Assembly: GCA_018267005.1 (NCBI GenBank)
Contig: JAFDZK010000005.1
Span: forward strand, 1 to 38,647
Direction: 5' to 3'
Source: Bacteroidota bacterium
GTDB taxonomy: Bacteria; Bacteroidota; Bacteroidia; Sphingobacteriales; Sphingobacteriaceae
Length of the DNA: 38,647 nt
In this document: positions 23,765-32,856 of the stretch, piece after piece
How the letters are laid out: each line of letters starts with the position of its first letter
Numbering within the stretch: the first letter of the stretch is position 1
Notes under the pieces: generated by a model
Databases searched by the model: none
Seen by the model: only the letters and a program-made list of their open reading frames with translations
Told to the model about the DNA's origin: nothing
Made by a program: the position numbers and the translations under genes

Positions 23765-26700
23765 ATGACCGCACACAAAAAGAAAGACAACAAACTCACA
23801 TCAACCTGCTGCTATTGTGGGGTTGGCTGCGGCGTGGTTATCCACAAAGAAAAGAACGGCAACATTACGGTCGAAGGCAACAAGGATTACCCGGTAAACA
23901 AGGGTATGCTTTGCAGCAAAGGAATGAACCTGCACTACACCGTCAACGACCGCAGCGACAGGCTTTGGTATCCGCAGATGCGCTATAACCGAAGTATGCC
24001 GATGCAAAGGGTAAGTTGGGATGAGGCGCTCGACCGCGCCGCTGCGGTTTTTAAAACTTTGATCAATAAATACGGCCCCGATTCGGTGGCCTTTTATGCT
24101 TCGGGGCAATGCCTCACCGAGGAGTATTATGTGATCAACAAGCTAATGAAGGGATTCATCGGCAGCAATAATATCGACACCAATTCGCGGCTGTGCATGA
24201 GCAGTGCCGTAGCCGCTTATAAAATGGCTTTAGGCGGAGACAGCGTGCCGGTTTGTTACGATGATATCGAGCTGGCCGATTGTTTTTATGTAACCGGCGC
24301 AAATCCCGCCTGGTGCCACCCGATTTTATGGCGACGGGTTGAAAATCGTAAGGCCACCAACCCGAATGCAAAGATCATCATCGTTGACCCTCGTGTTACC
24401 GATAGTTGTTCGATTGCCGATCTACATCTCCAGATCAACCCTGGCACAGATATTACCGTAAATCATGCTATCGGCCGGTTGCTGATCGAAAACGGCGATA
24501 TCGACATTGATTTTGTACGAAATCATACTGAAGGTTTTGAAGCGTATAGTTCCCTGGTTTTTCAGCAGACAGTTGAAGAAGCGGCGAATATCTGCGGGCT
24601 GGATGAGCGGGATATTCGCTTAGTGGCTCAATATATCGGCGAAGCAAAAGGCTTTATATCGATGTGGACGATGGGACTGAACCAAAGCTCGGTCGGCGTC
24701 AATAAAAATCTAAGCCTCATTAATCTGAACCTGATCACGGGCCACATCGGCAAACCGGGTTCAGGTCCGTTATCGCTTACCGGTCAACCCAATGCCATGG
24801 GCGGCCGCGAGGTAGGCGGACTGGCCAACCTGCTGCCCGCGCACCGCGACCTGGATAACCCGCAGCACCGCGAACAAGTGCAGCTATTTTGGGGCGGGAC
24901 TACGATTAGCCCGAATGCGGGTTTGACAGCTACCGAAATGTTCAAAGCACTGGACGATGGACGTCTGAAAGCGATCTGGATTATGTGCACCAACCCGATC
25001 ACGAGTATGCCGAATACCCGGTTTGTGGAACAAGCATTGAAAAAAGCAAAGTTCGTGGTGGTGCAGGAGATCAGCGATAAACCTGAAACGCTGGCTTTTG
25101 CCGACGTGATCCTCCCCGCCGCCGCCTGGGCCGAAAAGGAAGGCACGATGACCAATTCGGAAAGACGCATCAGCTACCTGAACAAGGTGATCGAGCCGCC
25201 GGGTGAAGCGCTGCCCGATGCGGAGATCATCTGCCGCTTCGCACAGAAAATGGGTTACAAAGGGTTCGGCTTTGAGAACGCTGCGGCGATTTACGCAGAG
25301 CATGCCCGGCTCACATCGAAAACCAACATCGATATCAGCGGGCTTAGCCATGAGACCATTAAAGAGAAAGTTTCAGTGCAATGGCCTTATAAAAAGAAGG
25401 GTAAGACGGTCGGCACGCCGAGGTTGTTCACCGACGGATCATTTCATACCTCTTCGCAAAAAGCCATCATTCATGATGTGCCCGAAATGCATTCGAGCGA
25501 AAGAACAGACCACGATTACCCGTTCATCCTCACCACCGGCCGTATCCGCGATCAGTGGCATACCATGAGCAAAACCGGCAAAGTGAATAAACTGAATCAG
25601 CACCTGAAGGAAGCTTTTGTGGAGATCAACCCGGCGAATGCTAAAGCATTGAAATTGAATGAGGGGGATGTAACTGTTATCAGCTCACGGCGCGGTGAAG
25701 TTCGGGTTAAGGCTAAAATTACGCCTGGCGTCAAAAAAGGCGTCATCTTTCTGCCGATGCATTGGGGTAAAATTCTGAACAGCGATCTCAATCGCGCCAA
25801 TAACATTACCAATGATATAGTCGATCCAATCTCAAAAGAGCCGGACTTTAAGTATTGTGCAGTTAATGTACAGAAATATAAAAAACCTCACCAGCGCATT
25901 ATTGTCGTCGGCGCGGGCGCGGGGGCCTTCGGCTTTGTGAAATCCTATCGCGAGCTTAACCCGGACGACGAGATCACGATCTTCAGCAAGGAGAATTTTC
26001 CATTCTATAACCGTGTACAGTTGCCCGATTACATAAGCGGTGAACTGCAATGGGAACAGCTGGTAAAAATGAAGGACTCTGAAGAACCTGCTTATAATAT
26101 CCGGCTGCTGAGAGGCGTAAGCATCGACCGGATCGATCGCGCCAATAAACAGGTAACCGACTCACGCGGCCTAAAATATTTCTACGATATTTTAATACTG
26201 GCTACCGGCAGCCGCCCCGCGCGGCCAAAAAACATGCCTATGCTGCCGGGCATTTTCACCATGCGCAGCCGGGCAGACGCCGACGACTTTAAAAAACATA
26301 TGCCGGCTGACGGGCACGTCGTGATCATTGGCGGAGGCTTGCTTGGCCTGGAGATGGCGGCTGCGCTGCGCGAAATGGGCACGCGGGTTACCATTATTCA
26401 CCGTACATCCCGGTTCCTTAACAAGCAACTGGACCCATTGGGCAGCCAACTACTCAGCGAAGAAATGGCCGACCAGGGCTGTGATATTTATTACAATGAT
26501 GAGGTGCAGCTATACTATGGCCGGTCAAAACTTACAGGTGTCGGTTTGCGAAGCGGCCGAAAGATCGATTGCGACGCGATGATCATAGCCATCGGTACCA
26601 TCCCCAACATTGAGCTGGCTAAAAACTGCAGCCTGGATTGCAATCGCGGGGTGATCGTAAACGAACGGCTGCAAACCAGCGACCCGGATATTTATGCTGT

Positions 26701-27283
26701 TGGCGAAATCGCCGAGCATAACGGTGAATTATATGGTTTTACCGCCGCTGCCGAACAACAGGCGGAGGTAGTTGCCAAATACCTCAACGGCGATATTGCC
26801 GGTTACTATAAAGGCACCACGCTGATGAATATCATTAAAATTCACGGATTCGACCTGTGCAGTATCGGCATGCCCGAGTGCCCGGCAGAGGTGGATTACG
26901 AGGAGGTGACCTTTATTGATAAGGCTAAGCGTTATTACAAAAAATGTATCATTCACCAGGATAGGCTGGTGGGTGCTATCCTTATAGGCGACAAGAGTGA
27001 ATTTTTGGAATTCAGGGAACTGATTGCCAATAAAATTGAACTGAGCGAGAAGCGGCTTCAGCTACTGCGCAGCGGCAATAAAGCCGATCCCGTTTTGGGC
27101 AGGCTGGTTTGCAGTTGCAATAATGTGGGCAGTGAAAACATCCATAAAAAGATAGCGGAAGGATGTGATAACATGCAGGACCTATGCACAATAACCGGCG
27201 CGGGAACGGGCTGCGGCTCGTGCAGGCCGGAAGTGAAGCGATTGTTAGACGAGGCTTTAAAGAATTTGATTCCGCAGGGATAA
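23765..27283 (+). CDS. Nitrate reductase fused to an FAD/NAD(P)H reductase and a BFD domain
   Basis: 1172 residues in three parts. Residues 1-700 are a NasA/NarB-type molybdopterin oxidoreductase: [4Fe-4S] ligands C15-x2-C18-x3-C22-x27-C50, the Mo-ligand candidate Cys144 in RLCMSS, and a C-terminal dinucleotide-binding domain (TGRIRDQWHTMSKTG). Residues about 711-1090 are an FAD-dependent pyridine-nucleotide oxidoreductase like the N-terminal part of NirB (RIIVVGAGAG, then VIIGGGLLGLEMAAALR). Residues about 1114-1165 are a BFD-like [2Fe-2S] domain (CSCNN...GTGCGSC). NAD(P)H electrons would pass FAD, FeS, Mo and reduce nitrate to nitrite in the cytoplasm, uniting in one chain what Klebsiella splits into NasC and NasA. 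No signal peptide is present, so it is assimilatory. The next gene begins immediately after its TAA. Confidence 0.92.
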   Translation: MTAHKKKDNKLTSTCCYCGVGCGVVIHKEKNGNITVEGNKDYPVNKGMLCSKGMNLHYTVNDRSDRLWYPQMRYNRSMPMQRVSWDEALDRAAAVFKTLINKYGPDSVAFYASGQCLTEEYYVINKLMKGFIGSNNIDTNSRLCMSSAVAAYKMALGGDSVPVCYDDIELADCFYVTGANPAWCHPILWRRVENRKATNPNAKIIIVDPRVTDSCSIADLHLQINPGTDITVNHAIGRLLIENGDIDIDFVRNHTEGFEAYSSLVFQQTVEEAANICGLDERDIRLVAQYIGEAKGFISMWTMGLNQSSVGVNKNLSLINLNLITGHIGKPGSGPLSLTGQPNAMGGREVGGLANLLPAHRDLDNPQHREQVQLFWGGTTISPNAGLTATEMFKALDDGRLKAIWIMCTNPITSMPNTRFVEQALKKAKFVVVQEISDKPETLAFADVILPAAAWAEKEGTMTNSERRISYLNKVIEPPGEALPDAEIICRFAQKMGYKGFGFENAAAIYAEHARLTSKTNIDISGLSHETIKEKVSVQWPYKKKGKTVGTPRLFTDGSFHTSSQKAIIHDVPEMHSSERTDHDYPFILTTGRIRDQWHTMSKTGKVNKLNQHLKEAFVEINPANAKALKLNEGDVTVISSRRGEVRVKAKITPGVKKGVIFLPMHWGKILNSDLNRANNITNDIVDPISKEPDFKYCAVNVQKYKKPHQRIIVVGAGAGAFGFVKSYRELNPDDEITIFSKENFPFYNRVQLPDYISGELQWEQLVKMKDSEEPAYNIRLLRGVSIDRIDRANKQVTDSRGLKYFYDILILATGSRPARPKNMPMLPGIFTMRSRADADDFKKHMPADGHVVIIGGGLLGLEMAAALREMGTRVTIIHRTSRFLNKQLDPLGSQLLSEEMADQGCDIYYNDEVQLYYGRSKLTGVGLRSGRKIDCDAMIIAIGTIPNIELAKNCSLDCNRGVIVNERLQTSDPDIYAVGEIAEHNGELYGFTAAAEQQAEVVAKYLNGDIAGYYKGTTLMNIIKIHGFDLCSIGMPECPAEVDYEEVTFIDKAKRYYKKCIIHQDRLVGAILIGDKSEFLEFRELIANKIELSEKRLQLLRSGNKADPVLGRLVCSCNNVGSENIHKKIAEGCDNMQDLCTITGAGTGCGSCRPEVKRLLDEALKNLIPQG

Positions 27284-28726
27284 ATGATCATGGAGCATAT
27301 CATCAAAATAAATCTCATGGGTGGCTATGTTTCAGCGGGCGACCTGTACGAAATATTGCTGATCGCCGAAAGCGCCGGGGCAAGGGACCTTCGCTTTGGT
27401 AACCGCCAGCAACTATATTTTACTGTTAAACACAGCGACCTTGAAACCCTGGAGATGGAAATGCTGCGCGTGAACATCCCATACGAAGTGGATGCCGACG
27501 AACATGCCAACATCATCAGTTCATACGTCGGCGATACGATTTTCAGCAACGAAAGCTGGCTGAAGGAAGGCGTTTACCGCGACATTTTTGACCTGTTCAA
27601 TTATCAGCCAAAACTTAAGATAAACCTCGTCGATCAGCAGCAAACGTTTGTGCCGTTCTTTAGCGGCAACCTCAATTTCATCTCGTCCGACATCAGTAAT
27701 TACTGGCATTTTTATATACGCTTTCCGAAATCCAACCAGTTTTACCGTTGGCCCTCGCTGGTTTATTCGGATGACATCGCGGTATTGGCAAAGATCACCG
27801 AAGACGTAGTTTTTGCGCAAAAAGAGTACTTTTTTGATCAACCAAAAGTTAACGAGTTGTTTTTCTATAAGCTGGTAAGCTCGAAGATACCGACATCGCT
27901 GAGCCATCGCAGCGAACCGCTAAAACTGCCCGATTTTTACCTGCCCTACTACGAGGGTTTTAACAAATACGGCAACGGCCAATACTGGCTCGGCATTTAC
28001 CGGCGTAACGAACTCTTTCCCCTTGAATTTCTAAAAGATGTATGCACCCTGTGCGTTAAAACAAGGATCGGCCAGATCTATACCACGCCCTGGAAATCGA
28101 TCATCATTAAAGGAATTGAACAGGCCGACCGTATCGAATGGGGGCATATCTTGGACAGATACCGTCTAAACGTACGCCACGCCGCCAACGAGCTTAACTG
28201 GCAGATCGAGGACCTGTGCGCGGAGGGGCTGAGCCTGAAACATCGATTGGTTCGCGAGTTCGAGGAAGCGGATATTCGTACGTACCGGCTCAGCTTTGCC
28301 ATTAAAACACAGCCGAAAACAGGTTTGCTGGGATCGGTGGTGATCAAGAAACGATCGCCCGGCACATTCGACATACAGCATACGCGTGATTTTAATCCCA
28401 ATAATAAAGACCTAATTGTTTATAGGGAAGCGCTGGAAATAGAAGACCTGGCGCCAAGCCTCGCCGAACTGTGCGAATATTATTATTCGGTCGCCGCCCG
28501 GGATAAGGTTGCGGCTAATTTTAAAAAACCGAAAGACGACGCCGGCAAAAGCAGCCAACGCCTCGCGTATCAATGCAAAAATTGCCTGAATATCTACGAT
28601 GAACAATATGGCGACGGATTGAATGGCATTCCGGCTGGTACGCGATTTGAAAGTATGGATAATTACACTTGCTCAGTTTGCGAATCGCCGAAGGACGATT
28701 TTACGATCATTCAAGCAGTCGCCTGA
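27284..28726 (+). CDS. Sulfite/nitrite-reductase-like protein without catalytic cysteines, fused to rubredoxin
   Basis: 480 residues. The C-terminal 50 are a rubredoxin: CKNC at 431-434 and CSVC at 463-466, binding one Fe. The first 420 have two ferredoxin-like halves of the nitrite/sulfite reductase type: AESAGARDLRFGNRQQLYF (about 29-47) parallels the RLTTRQxLQ strand, and GQIYTTPWKSIIIKG in the second half parallels the matching strand of siroheme enzymes or CobG. No CxxxxxC or CxxxC siroheme-cluster motif is present, so it is unlikely to reduce nitrite itself. It probably relays electrons or docks to the nitrate reductase, whose TAA it follows without a gap. An alternative start is two codons downstream. 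Confidence 0.75.
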   Translation: MIMEHIIKINLMGGYVSAGDLYEILLIAESAGARDLRFGNRQQLYFTVKHSDLETLEMEMLRVNIPYEVDADEHANIISSYVGDTIFSNESWLKEGVYRDIFDLFNYQPKLKINLVDQQQTFVPFFSGNLNFISSDISNYWHFYIRFPKSNQFYRWPSLVYSDDIAVLAKITEDVVFAQKEYFFDQPKVNELFFYKLVSSKIPTSLSHRSEPLKLPDFYLPYYEGFNKYGNGQYWLGIYRRNELFPLEFLKDVCTLCVKTRIGQIYTTPWKSIIIKGIEQADRIEWGHILDRYRLNVRHAANELNWQIEDLCAEGLSLKHRLVREFEEADIRTYRLSFAIKTQPKTGLLGSVVIKKRSPGTFDIQHTRDFNPNNKDLIVYREALEIEDLAPSLAELCEYYYSVAARDKVAANFKKPKDDAGKSSQRLAYQCKNCLNIYDEQYGDGLNGIPAGTRFESMDNYTCSVCESPKDDFTIIQAVA

Positions 28727-28747
28727 ATATATTCCCCGGTAAGTCAT

Positions 28748-28767
28748 GCCGGCCGCCGCATACCGGC
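28748..28767. terminator. Weak hairpin after the nitrate operon
   Basis: GCCGG and CCGGC form a 5-bp stem with a 10-nt loop, 21 nt after the last operon gene. There is no T-run, so the assignment as terminator is weak. Confidence 0.25.
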
Positions 28768-28881
28768 TCTGCTAAAGCGCCAATTAGGCGAACTGCTACC
28801 TCTGCTTCACAACTGTTAATAAAGCCGGACTTGTTAACAAATAAATCACACTGGCTTGACGTTTATATGCATAGTTATCAC

Positions 28882-28921
28882 TTAATTTTATAGACCTGAA
28901 AATCAGGTCACTTAAAATTAA
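28882..28921. promoter_or_regulatory. Long imperfect palindrome upstream of the YkuK-like gene
   Basis: GACCTGA-AAA-TCAGGTC (28893-28909) is flanked by TTAATTTTA (28882-28890) and its complement TAAAATTAA (28913-28921), giving 16 paired bases with small internal mismatches. It ends 14 nt before the next start codon. It may be an operator, a leader hairpin that covers the start, or the terminator of the nitrate operon; the A/T arm does supply a T-run in the stem. Confidence 0.45.
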
Positions 28922-28935
28922 CCTAAGAAAATTTT

Positions 28936-29409
28936 ATGACCTGGAGAAAATTTAGCGGCGAGATCATTCACACGCCCATCCTCGAAGAAGTCGAAAAAGC
29001 CATCGAAAGGGAAACCAACCTGGGTAACAAGCTCAAGGTTTGCATTGGCACCGATTCACAGGTAAAGGGCAACATCACCGATTTTGCCACGGTGATCGTT
29101 TTCCTGCGCGAAAAACGCGGCGGCTTTATGTACATCCACCAGGAGCGCACCGGGCAAAAGATGAGCATCAAGGAGCGCATGCTGACCGAGGTACAGAAGT
29201 CCATCGACATTGCTTATAAACTGTGCGACTTGCTGGACCTGTACGATGTGGACCTGGAAGTGCATGCCGACATCAACACGAACCCGATGTTCAAGTCGAA
29301 CCAGGCTTTGCATGAAGCCATGGGTTACATCCTGAGCATGGGCTTTGTATTCAAAGCCAAACCGGAAGCCTTTGCCAGCTCTTATTGCGCGAATAAAATA
29401 GTGCAGTAA
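28936..29409 (+). CDS. Ribonuclease H-like YkuK family protein (DUF458)
   Basis: 157 residues. VCIGTDSQVKG near 35-45 supplies the first acidic residue of an RNase H fold, with ATVIVFLRE after it, LEVHADIN near 112 and a SMGFVFKAKPEAFASSYCANK ending, the whole pattern of the DUF458/YkuK family. Its biochemical role is unknown; the acidic residues are compatible with a metal-dependent nuclease. It has no evident functional link to the nitrate genes. A palindrome precedes it and a short GAGTC repeat follows its stop. Confidence 0.82.
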   Translation: MTWRKFSGEIIHTPILEEVEKAIERETNLGNKLKVCIGTDSQVKGNITDFATVIVFLREKRGGFMYIHQERTGQKMSIKERMLTEVQKSIDIAYKLCDLLDLYDVDLEVHADINTNPMFKSNQALHEAMGYILSMGFVFKAKPEAFASSYCANKIVQ

Positions 29410-29446
29410 TTGAGTCATAAGTCTTGAGTTCTGAGTCTTGAGTCAT
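29410..29446. repeat. Short GAGTCTT-type tandem repeat after the YkuK-like gene
   Basis: Immediately after the TAA, units based on TTGAGTC(AT/TT) recur five times in 37 bp. The first nine bases equal those after the nirB stop. The rest of the 179-bp spacer to 29588 holds no gene and no clear promoter. Confidence 0.5.
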
Positions 29447-29588
29447 CACCGGGACAGTGATTCCAGGCCTACAATCAAAGACTGACGGCTTCGTTCCAAA
29501 GGCAGAAAAACGCTGCCCCTGAAAATCGACCCTCCAAAACAGGCCTGCTTTCCCTTTCGTTGGTTACCTTCGTATCAAATTTTGTCTG

Positions 29589-30068
29589 ATGAGCCCAATT
29601 GTCATACGGCACGCGACTTTAGCCGACCTTGATACCCTGCTTGATTTCGAAAAGGGCATCATGGAGTTCGAGCGCCCCTTAGACCCGACGATAAAAGAAG
29701 GCGATGCACATTACTATGACCTGGCGGCATTGATCAAGTCGCCTGATGCGCAAGTTATTGCGGCGGAACAGGACGGTGAATTGGTCGGCAGCGGTTATGC
29801 GCATATTATAGAGTCGAAACCCTATCTAAAACACCCGAAACACGCCCACATGGGTTTTATGTACGTAAAACCGAACCATCGCGGTAAAGGCATTAATCAA
29901 ATGATCATGCAGGCGCTGCAGCAATGGGCACTGTCAAAAAACATCAACGAATTCAGGCTGGAAGTATACCATAACAATCCAAGCGCCATCAGGGCTTATG
30001 AAAAAATAGGCTTTATGCCCTTGCTTTTGGAAATGCGCATGCAACTGCCGATGGAAAGAAAGCAATAA
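29589..30068 (+). CDS. GNAT family N-acetyltransferase
   Basis: 159 residues covering a complete GNAT domain. MYVKPNHRGKGINQMIM contains the acetyl-CoA pyrophosphate-binding loop (R-G-K-G), and NPSAIRAYEKIGF is the usual C-terminal motif. It transfers an acetyl group from acetyl-CoA to an amine; the substrate is not predictable. It is followed 33 nt later by a small SRPBCC protein on the same strand. Confidence 0.9.
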   Translation: MSPIVIRHATLADLDTLLDFEKGIMEFERPLDPTIKEGDAHYYDLAALIKSPDAQVIAAEQDGELVGSGYAHIIESKPYLKHPKHAHMGFMYVKPNHRGKGINQMIMQALQQWALSKNINEFRLEVYHNNPSAIRAYEKIGFMPLLLEMRMQLPMERKQ

Positions 30069-30101
30069 AACCGTGCGGCTGTTTACATCGTTAGTTCCAT
30101 T

Positions 30102-30560
30102 GTGAAAACTTACTCTTTCCGTCGCGAAACATTGATCCCCGTCACACTGGACATGGCCTGGGACTTTTTTACCTCACCGCTGAACCTGACTAAGATAACC
30201 CCGGCTGAAATGAACTTTGTAGTGACGTCGGACTTTCAACCCGGCACTAAAGTTTATCCGGGCATGATCATCACCTACAAAGTGTCGCCGCTGTGGGGCA
30301 TTAAAATGAACTGGATGACGGAGATCACCCAGGTAAAAGAAAAGCAATATTTTATCGATGAACAGCGTTTCGGTCCATACGCGTTATGGCATCACCAGCA
30401 TCATTTTCAGGAAACCGACCGCGGAGTATTGATGACCGACATCGTTAATTATGCCATAGGCTGGGGCTTTATCGGGCGGATAGCAAACAGCCTGGTTGTC
30501 GCCAAAAAACTGGAAGAGGTGTTTGATTACAGGGAGAAGGTGATACGTAAGATATTTTGA
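30102..30560 (+). CDS. SRPBCC family ligand-binding protein
   Basis: 152 residues from a GTG start. FRRETLIPVTLDMAWDFFTSPLNLTKITPAEMNF is the opening helix-strand pattern of START/SRPBCC cell-division-inhibitor-like proteins, and the WMTEITQVKEKQYFIDEQRFGPYALWHHQHHF stretch is typical. The fold holds a hydrophobic pocket for a lipid or small ligand; the ligand is unknown. No earlier ATG is in frame near the domain start, so GTG (30102) is preferred. Convergent with the TPR gene. Confidence 0.85.
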   Translation: MKTYSFRRETLIPVTLDMAWDFFTSPLNLTKITPAEMNFVVTSDFQPGTKVYPGMIITYKVSPLWGIKMNWMTEITQVKEKQYFIDEQRFGPYALWHHQHHFQETDRGVLMTDIVNYAIGWGFIGRIANSLVVAKKLEEVFDYREKVIRKIF

Positions 30561-30598
30561 AATTTATAGGCACCACACGCGTAGATTAGTAATTTAAA

Positions 30599-32635
30599 TT
30601 ATTTACAATACTCCCTCACCTTTTCCCGCGCAGCTTTTGAACCTATTTCCGCAGCCCTGTTAAAATCGCCGCAGGCGCCGGCTTTATTGTTCAAATTGAT
30701 CTGTGCAAGGCCGCCCGTATAATAAATTTCTTCGTTGTTCGGACTAAGGCGGATAGCCTCCTCCAGGTCGGCATTGGCCTGCTCTTTTTCGCCCAGGTAA
30801 CTTTCGGCCAGCGCACGGTAAGCAAACGCTTCGATGTTATTGTCCAGGTCGAAGAATAAGGCGCTGCTGTAATCGTCTTTAGCGCCCTGGTAGTTCTTCA
30901 AAGCCATTTTAATATTGCCGCGAATAAGATAGGCCTTGTCGTCCTTATCGTTCAGCATGATAGCCTTGTCCACGTCCTTCATAGCGCCATCGTAATCCTT
31001 CATGACTGCTTTTACGCTGCCGCGGTTATGATAGCCGTCGATGCTGGCGTTGTCCATTTGCAACACTTTGTTATCGTCGGCTGAGGCTTCATGCAGGTTG
31101 CCGAGTTTTTCGTCGGCAATGCCGCGCTGGATATAGTATTTAACATTCCTGGGAAATTTGGTGATGAGCAAATTGAAGGTCTGCAGCGCCTCACCGTAAA
31201 AGCGGTTATTGATCATCAGGTAACCCAACCTCGAGTACATGCTGTAATCTTTGGAGTTCAACTCCATAATTTTTTTGAAATCCTGCGAGGCCCCGGCCCT
31301 GTCGCCGGTTTTTACACGGGCGCTTATGCGTTTGATATAATTCTCCGAGTTTCCGCCATTCAGCTCAACAGCCTTGTCATAATCCTTCAGGGCTGCCGTG
31401 TATTGTTTCATAGCGCTTTCAATATCCCCGCGCACAGCATAGGCATAGTCGTTGCTCTTATTGTTGTAGTCGACTGCCGTATTAATATCTTTCAACGCGG
31501 CGCTGGTGTCGTGTAAAGCCATATTTGCCCGCGAGCGCGTTATATATGCCGGGCTGTTCCTCGGGTCGAGCTTGATCGACGTATCCGCATCATCTTTGGC
31601 CTCCGCATAATTGCCGAGCTCGAGCTTAATGTCGCCGCGGGCCTGGTACGCATCGCTGCTTTTGCGATCCAGTTCGATAGACTTTTCAAAATCGTCCAGC
31701 GCGGCCTGCTTATCGCCCAGGTCTTTCTTCACCACGCCATCATACAGGTAAAGCTCGGCGTTATCAGGGTCCTTTTTGATCAGGTTGCCGAAATATGCCA
31801 ATGCGGCCCGGCTATCGTCGCTATGCCCAAGCACATTGGCAAGGTACTTATAAACGTGCGGCATGCGCGGGTTCATCTGGATGGTCCGTTCGTAATCGGC
31901 GACAGCATTTTCATAATCCGCCAGGTTCGCTTCAGCATTGCCGCGATAAAAGACCGCCTCGGCATTGCGTGGGTTTAGCTTAATGGCTGTTGAATAATCG
32001 GCAATCGCTCCTTTATAATCGCCGAGATTGCCCCTGGCATTGGCCCGGTAAAAGGCCAGGTCGGCATTATTGGGATCCATCTTAATCGCTTTGTCATAAT
32101 CGGCTATGGCGGCCCGTTCATTTTTCTGGTTGCTTTTAGCCACACCGCGGTATTCGTACAACGCAGGGTCGTTGGGCGTGAGCCGGATAGCCGCTGTAAA
32201 ATCAGCTTCAGCGCCTGCATAATCGCCCGAGTTCGCCTTGGCATTGGCCCGGTAATGATACATGTCGGCGCTCGGGTGAGCGCTAAGCGATATCGCTTTA
32301 TTAAAGTCGGCAATGGCGCCTGTATAATCGTCGATAGCATTCTTTGCATTGGCGCGGTAAAACCAGGCTTTTACATTATTCGGCTCAAGCTCTATGGTTT
32401 TGGTAAAGTCGGCTATGGCTTCGCGCTGCTCGTTCAGGTTGGCATAAGCGTTGGCACGGTAAAACCAGGTGGATGCTTTGGTATCACCCAGTTGTATAGC
32501 CTTGGTGAAATCGGCCACTGCTCCACGGTAATCTTTTTCGTTCGCTTTGGCATTGCCGCTCCGCACATAACTATCGGCGGTCTGGGCAGCACACCAAAAA
32601 GGAAGAGTAAGGAATATGATCAATAACCTTTTCAT
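30599..32635 (-). CDS. Secreted TPR protein with about 19 repeats
   Basis: 678 residues from ATG 32635; an upstream in-frame extension of 32 codons lacks the signal peptide at its front and is rejected. MKRLLIIFLTLPFWCAAQ is a signal peptide. Almost the entire mature protein is TPR: I count 19 units of about 34 residues, each with a Y(R)xN/GxAK...GDYxxAIxDFxKAIxLxP pattern. The first eight units are most regular. Such solenoids mediate protein contacts in the periplasm or at the outer membrane; the partner is unknown. It has no close neighbour on the same strand. Confidence 0.9.
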   Translation of the reverse strand: MKRLLIIFLTLPFWCAAQTADSYVRSGNAKANEKDYRGAVADFTKAIQLGDTKASTWFYRANAYANLNEQREAIADFTKTIELEPNNVKAWFYRANAKNAIDDYTGAIADFNKAISLSAHPSADMYHYRANAKANSGDYAGAEADFTAAIRLTPNDPALYEYRGVAKSNQKNERAAIADYDKAIKMDPNNADLAFYRANARGNLGDYKGAIADYSTAIKLNPRNAEAVFYRGNAEANLADYENAVADYERTIQMNPRMPHVYKYLANVLGHSDDSRAALAYFGNLIKKDPDNAELYLYDGVVKKDLGDKQAALDDFEKSIELDRKSSDAYQARGDIKLELGNYAEAKDDADTSIKLDPRNSPAYITRSRANMALHDTSAALKDINTAVDYNNKSNDYAYAVRGDIESAMKQYTAALKDYDKAVELNGGNSENYIKRISARVKTGDRAGASQDFKKIMELNSKDYSMYSRLGYLMINNRFYGEALQTFNLLITKFPRNVKYYIQRGIADEKLGNLHEASADDNKVLQMDNASIDGYHNRGSVKAVMKDYDGAMKDVDKAIMLNDKDDKAYLIRGNIKMALKNYQGAKDDYSSALFFDLDNNIEAFAYRALAESYLGEKEQANADLEEAIRLSPNNEEIYYTGGLAQINLNNKAGACGDFNRAAEIGSKAAREKVREYCK

Positions 32636-32856
32636 AAATTTTTTGCAGAAGCAAATAACATAACTTATTCCTTTAATTAATAACTGTTTGGCTTTACCAG
32701 CCCCAAACTGTGTATCATTCGCCACTCTCAAAAATGATCTTTACCCGCTTTGGCGACTTGCTTATACATGCGCGCATTTACTTCCGGCAATCCGGGCGCT
32801 TTTGAGCAAATGGCATAGGTTTTGTATCGCGTTTGTTACAATTCAGATTTCACACA

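Noticed and set aside
30599-32635. TPR protein as a fusion or an enzyme
   Set aside because: After the signal peptide only TPR units are visible; no catalytic domain is present.
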